Under the pieces are notes generated by a model that worked only from the letters and a program-made list of their open reading frames with translations, was not told the origin of the DNA and did not search any database. A stretch of 64,000 nucleotides of DNA from Aphis gossypii (taxonomy: Eukaryota; Arthropoda; Insecta; Hemiptera; Aphididae): positions 18,887,260 to 18,951,259 of the forward strand of contig NC_065530.1 of assembly GCF_020184175.1 (NCBI RefSeq), read 5' to 3'. The position numbers were made by a program, and so were the translations under genes. Shown piece by piece: positions 60,408-64,000 of the stretch. Numbering within the stretch: the first letter of the stretch is position 1; every line of letters begins with the position of its first letter.

Positions 60408-62656
60408 ATGAGATTTTTAGTGACGGGCTCGTTCCTGTTGGTCGCTCTCGTCGTGCACGCGACGACTACGGAAGAATGGTCATGGGGCAAGGACAAGGCC
60501 AAAAACAAAGAACAGAGCGTTAAAACAACAGACTCTGGAGTAGCCACAGACCGTGAAGCCAAGTCGATAGATTCGTACTCAGTGGCCAACGACGACGGAA
60601 GCCAAGAGAGCGAAGTAGTGCCCGCCAACAGCACGGACACGCAGGGAAGACATGTCATCAGAGATAGACTTTGCGGCTTGGGTCTTATGGAGGTAATGAA
60701 TTCGACTAAATACGTGGCGATAACATTTATGTAGATACCTACAAGTAAATTATGAGGATTATGGTATAATACTCATACTTATTTCCTTGACGTATATGTT
60801 ATTTACGGATTTTTATAGATGATGTTTTTAAAAAATATTTCTGATAAATAATTTATTATCATTTTTAAATTCTGACACAATTTTTACTACATATTTTTAT
60901 ACTTTTTATCGTATACACGCATTCATGCTGTATGCATATCAACTATGACTATATAAGCTTTATATAATCTGACTTTAACTTGATCTTTAAACATGCAATA
61001 CGATGTAGCTGTTTTACTATAATTAAAAAATCGTTTTCAGTGCGATGACGACGAGTTAGTGGAACCCAAACGGTATATCGGTCCTCAGGATTTGATTTAC
61101 GCGCAACCCGTGTCGCTGAAACCAGTCGGACGTCCCATCGCCGCCATACCAGTCAAGTCGACCGGATCGCCGCTGTCGTCCGTCGGATACGGCCCACCAC
61201 GTCCCGTCCCATACCCGTCCGGAAGTTCATCTTTCGGCAACGACCCATCGTCGTCTTACGGTAACGGCCCACCGTCGTCGTACGGCAGTGGCGGCTCGTC
61301 TCCGTTCGGCGTCGGCCCACCAATACGCAACCGACCCGGCCCGGTATACGGCATCAGCAGCCGACCACCACAGGTGTTCGAATCCGAAGCCGCAGAATCT
61401 TACCGACCTAAGCAACCAATTGTGAGCGGTGTGCCTTCCGTGGCCTTGCCAGCCGGCAACCTACAACAGCACGTCCACCATCACTACCACCACGGCGACG
61501 GTGTGGACGGAATCAAGGCTGCGTCGTCCGTCGTTAACTCAGGATTCGGACCAATCAGCGGCCCAATCGGTGGCCCGCTTTACGGAGGCAACGACGGATC
61601 CCCGTCGTTGTACGGACAGAGCAGCAGCTTGTCCAACAGCTACGGCGGCAGCTTTGACAACTACGAGACTCCAGGCGGCCCACTTTACAAGAAACAACTC
61701 AACATCAACGCACCACCACAGTCAAGTAATAATCGACCCGATCCCATGTACATTAATGGCGCAATTAGACCTTAACTTACCAAAACAAAAAAAAAATATA
61801 TAAAACAATATCCACAAATTATTTTATCCTCCCCCTTACTCACCACCAACGATAGTGCGCCACTGCGTGCACGTGTGACATACTGACATCGTATCTCTTT
61901 ACCTGATGTCCGATTTCGATTTTACAGATTCCTTAAACGGACCATACGCCGGTGATCGGTACCCGTCCTACGAAACGCCAAGAGCTGACAACTACGGATG
62001 TTATTGCGTACCGTATGATCAGTGTCTGCCGCACGAAGTGGCTCGCAAGGAAGACGGCATCGCGGGTATCGACCCAAGGAACTTACACCAACAAGGCAAG
62101 ACCGATATCGAAGCCATCGGGCTAGATGAAGTAGTGGTCACTGACGGCAATGGTACCATCGTGTCACATCACAAACCGACTGTTGACGTGGCCTCCGACA
62201 AACAGGCCAAGGCGCGCCGACGCAGGGACGCCCCGCAGAGCAAACAAGACGCCGAACCGGTAAGTAACCTAACCTACCCCCCTCAACCAAAAACTGCCCT
62301 TACATGCGAAATAATTTAACGATATTTGAGGACAAACCTATGGATAATATTTTACTATAAAAACATATTATATATGTTTAGTAAAATATCTTACGATTTA
62401 CATAATATATTATTATACGATAAAATATTACACTACTCAATCCGACTATATCATACATTATTATAAAATACTATACCTATATATACGAAGCGATACTCTT
62501 GAACAAACGATACTACATGCGATGTCATGTTGTGACTTATATAACGTTTGAAACTGGACTTTTTAGCGATACCTCGAAAGACCTACTTCGGTGGACGACT
62601 TAATCAGCAACGGATATAACGTGGAGATCCCATACGAAGACGACCACACCGATGGC
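60408..62656 (+). CDS. Secreted Gly/Pro/Ser-rich protein with clip-like CxCVPYxxC motif; possible serine protease homologue (partial)
   Basis: Four coding exons fit by splice signal and phase: 60408-60692 (donor GTAATG, phase 0), 61041-61725 (acceptor TTTTCAG, donor GTAATA, phase 1), 61928-62259 (acceptor TTTACAG, donor GTAAGT) and 62567-62656 (acceptor TTTTTAG, donor GTAAGT, phase 0). The frame stays open to residue 464 and must continue beyond the window. There is a signal peptide to about residue 18 (cut after VVHA). A charged linker is followed by RDRLCGLGLMECDDDELVEP across the first junction and RYIGPQDLIYAQPVSLKP. Next comes a long SYGNGPPSSYGSGG-type low-complexity region with a HVHHHYHHGDG patch. 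Then come GCYCVPYDQC at 347-356 and a polybasic KARRRRDAP site (418-426). C-x-C-V-P-Y-x-x-C resembles the disulphide clip motif of CLIPA-type serine protease homologues (scarface-like proteins also carry long low-complexity N-termini). That assignment is inference, because no protease domain lies in the window. Confidence 0.72.
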
Positions 62657-64000
62657 GTAAGTGCAATTAAATTCGTGTGCGCCAAAAACTAACAAACACA
62701 CACACACACACACATACACACACACATATCACACTAAGTAGCACATTATACTTAATGTTTGCAAAACTTTTCGAGTTGTGGCCACTGGAGGTTTGAGTCA
62801 CGTTCTTATACAATGCATTTATATGACTTTGTCTCGGGCTATTTTTTTTTTTTTTGCAATTGACACAAATCCTTGACACGTATTAATATGTAAAAACAAA
62901 ATTTGTTGTACGTATTATTGTCAACGGAAACAATTAAAATCATACGATTATCATAATAATTGTTATTTATTACTTATTAGTGATAAAATATCTCGTAAAT
63001 AGATTATAATTCATCACTATTGTAAATAAACGTAATTCAAATTTCCAGTAGACGATATGAGAAAAAAACTTTTAACGCTTGACATACTGATCACAATGTA
63101 CTCACTCAATATATTGTACGTTTGACTAACGGGTTTACATTTACCAGCACAACAAAAAAATAAGCAACGAGTTGAAAATTGTTAACTACGCATACATGTA
63201 TATATAAACACACAATAACGATGATAGACCGTAGACTCGGAAAAAAGAAAATGAAACGCCAAAAAAAAAAAAATATTACTTCCGTTCGGAAGTGTTGCGA
63301 AACGTCAATGTGTATAATATTATGAAGAATATGAAAACTATTTTTTTCCTACGTCTGATCTGAACACTTATCTATAGCGCTATCACAATTCACTACACAC
63401 AGTGTATATATTATATACACATAAATAAATCGTATTTGACGAAATTTTCTACGTCCAAACAATTTAAAAATACACAAACGGTTTTAAGTAATTTATCAGT
63501 TTTTTTAAAAGATAATATTTCAATAGTCATCCAAGTAAATAATATCGCACATAAAATATTTGTGTGTAGTTTGCTCTAGTACCTACTCAATAATATTGTT
63601 CGACGACATAGTCAACTTGTTTTTACGCGTTGTTACATTTGTACATGGATATACCACGAGATGAAAAAATTAAAAATTTTATTGACAAAGACAAATGTGT
63701 ACCACTCGAATACATGATAATGGACGTGAGAAAGACCGAACGTGTCTTCTAATTCTCAACGTTTGTAATGTTAATATTGAATTACGTAATACGCAATATA
63801 CGTACGTTACATTTTATTTTGTGTTAACATCTTATTTCATTAAATTTCTCTCTACACAAACGGTCAATGAACGCTAATGATTGTTTTCCGTGGTGTGAAT
63901 ATGATTGAGGAAATTATTCATATTTATTTTCATAAATTACACACATAGTAAATATACTTTTCGAATAATAACATGAATGAATTTAAATCACAAAACAATA
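62657..64000 (+). other. Intron (partial) of the 60408 gene
   Basis: The donor at 62657 opens an intron for which I see no convincing acceptor plus coding exon before the window ends. TTTCCAG at 63044-63050 would start with an in-frame TAG, and TTTACCAG near 63148 leads to an AT-rich non-coding-like frame. A CA microsatellite lies at 62696-62726. Confidence 0.45.
62696..62726 (+). repeat. CA microsatellite
   Basis: About fifteen CA units with one interruption, in the last intron. Confidence 0.85.

Noticed and set aside
60374..60658. Minus-strand ORF of 94 codons opposite exon 1 of the right-edge gene
   Set aside because: It is antisense shadow; the plus strand has the signal peptide and consistent splicing.
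61227..61803. Arg/Trp-rich and Thr-rich ORFs across exon 2 of the right-edge gene
   Set aside because: They are shadows of the Gly/Pro/Ser-rich repeats in the true frame.
1..64000. CRISPR arrays, bacterial operons, prophage, tRNA genes
   Set aside because: No direct-repeat/spacer pattern, Shine-Dalgarno-spaced gene runs or tRNA box A/B pairs were seen; the window is insect-type nuclear DNA.

Overview
The window is AT-rich eukaryotic DNA with spliced genes, GT-AG introns, TATA plus initiator promoters and AATAAA signals. It holds small Ala/Pro/Tyr/Val-rich secreted proteins of the insect cuticle type, and many copies of an AT-rich dispersed element ending in AGATTCTGAGCGRAGTGATG. I associate that element from memory with aphid genomes, so the best guess is a hemipteran insect, probably an aphid. 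This is inference: no search was possible.

Layout. 1-4,900: AT-rich DNA with a hAT transposase remnant and a nested head-to-head pair of the dispersed repeat. 4,960-6,600: an apparently intronless gene for an unrecognised Gly/Ser-rich 177-aa protein, with a TATA box and several CACGTG/CACGCG motifs upstream. 10,365-10,921: a short Tc1/mariner element with a transposase fragment. 13,280-14,050: a GC-richer stretch that looks like decayed coding sequence. 15,153-16,384 and 23,685-24,571: two paralogous minus-strand cuticular-type genes. 28,428-29,862: a third cuticular-type gene on the plus strand, convergent with a minus-strand gene for a His-rich secreted protein (30,301-32,894). 37,084-40,606: a plus-strand gene for an 81-aa Tyr-rich secreted peptide. 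41-60 kb: mostly AT-rich DNA with repeats, an orphan candidate terminal exon (45,693-45,796), an isolated GC-rich island (47,805-48,015) and CpG-rich patches at 54.2-58.8 kb. 60,408 to beyond the right edge: the first four coding exons of a larger secreted Gly/Pro/Ser-rich protein with a CxCVPYxxC clip-like motif and a polybasic site. It may be the N-terminal part of a CLIP-type serine protease homologue.

Five of the genes share one plan: a micro-exon of 5-8 codons, a phase-0 intron inside or just before the signal peptide, then one terminal exon with the rest. This plan is common for insect cuticular protein genes. All five, plus the right-edge gene, encode secreted proteins, so the window reads as a loose cluster of extracellular-matrix or cuticle genes spread through repeat-rich DNA. 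The micro-exons are too short to appear as ORFs. I assigned them from splice signals, phase and the completed signal peptides.
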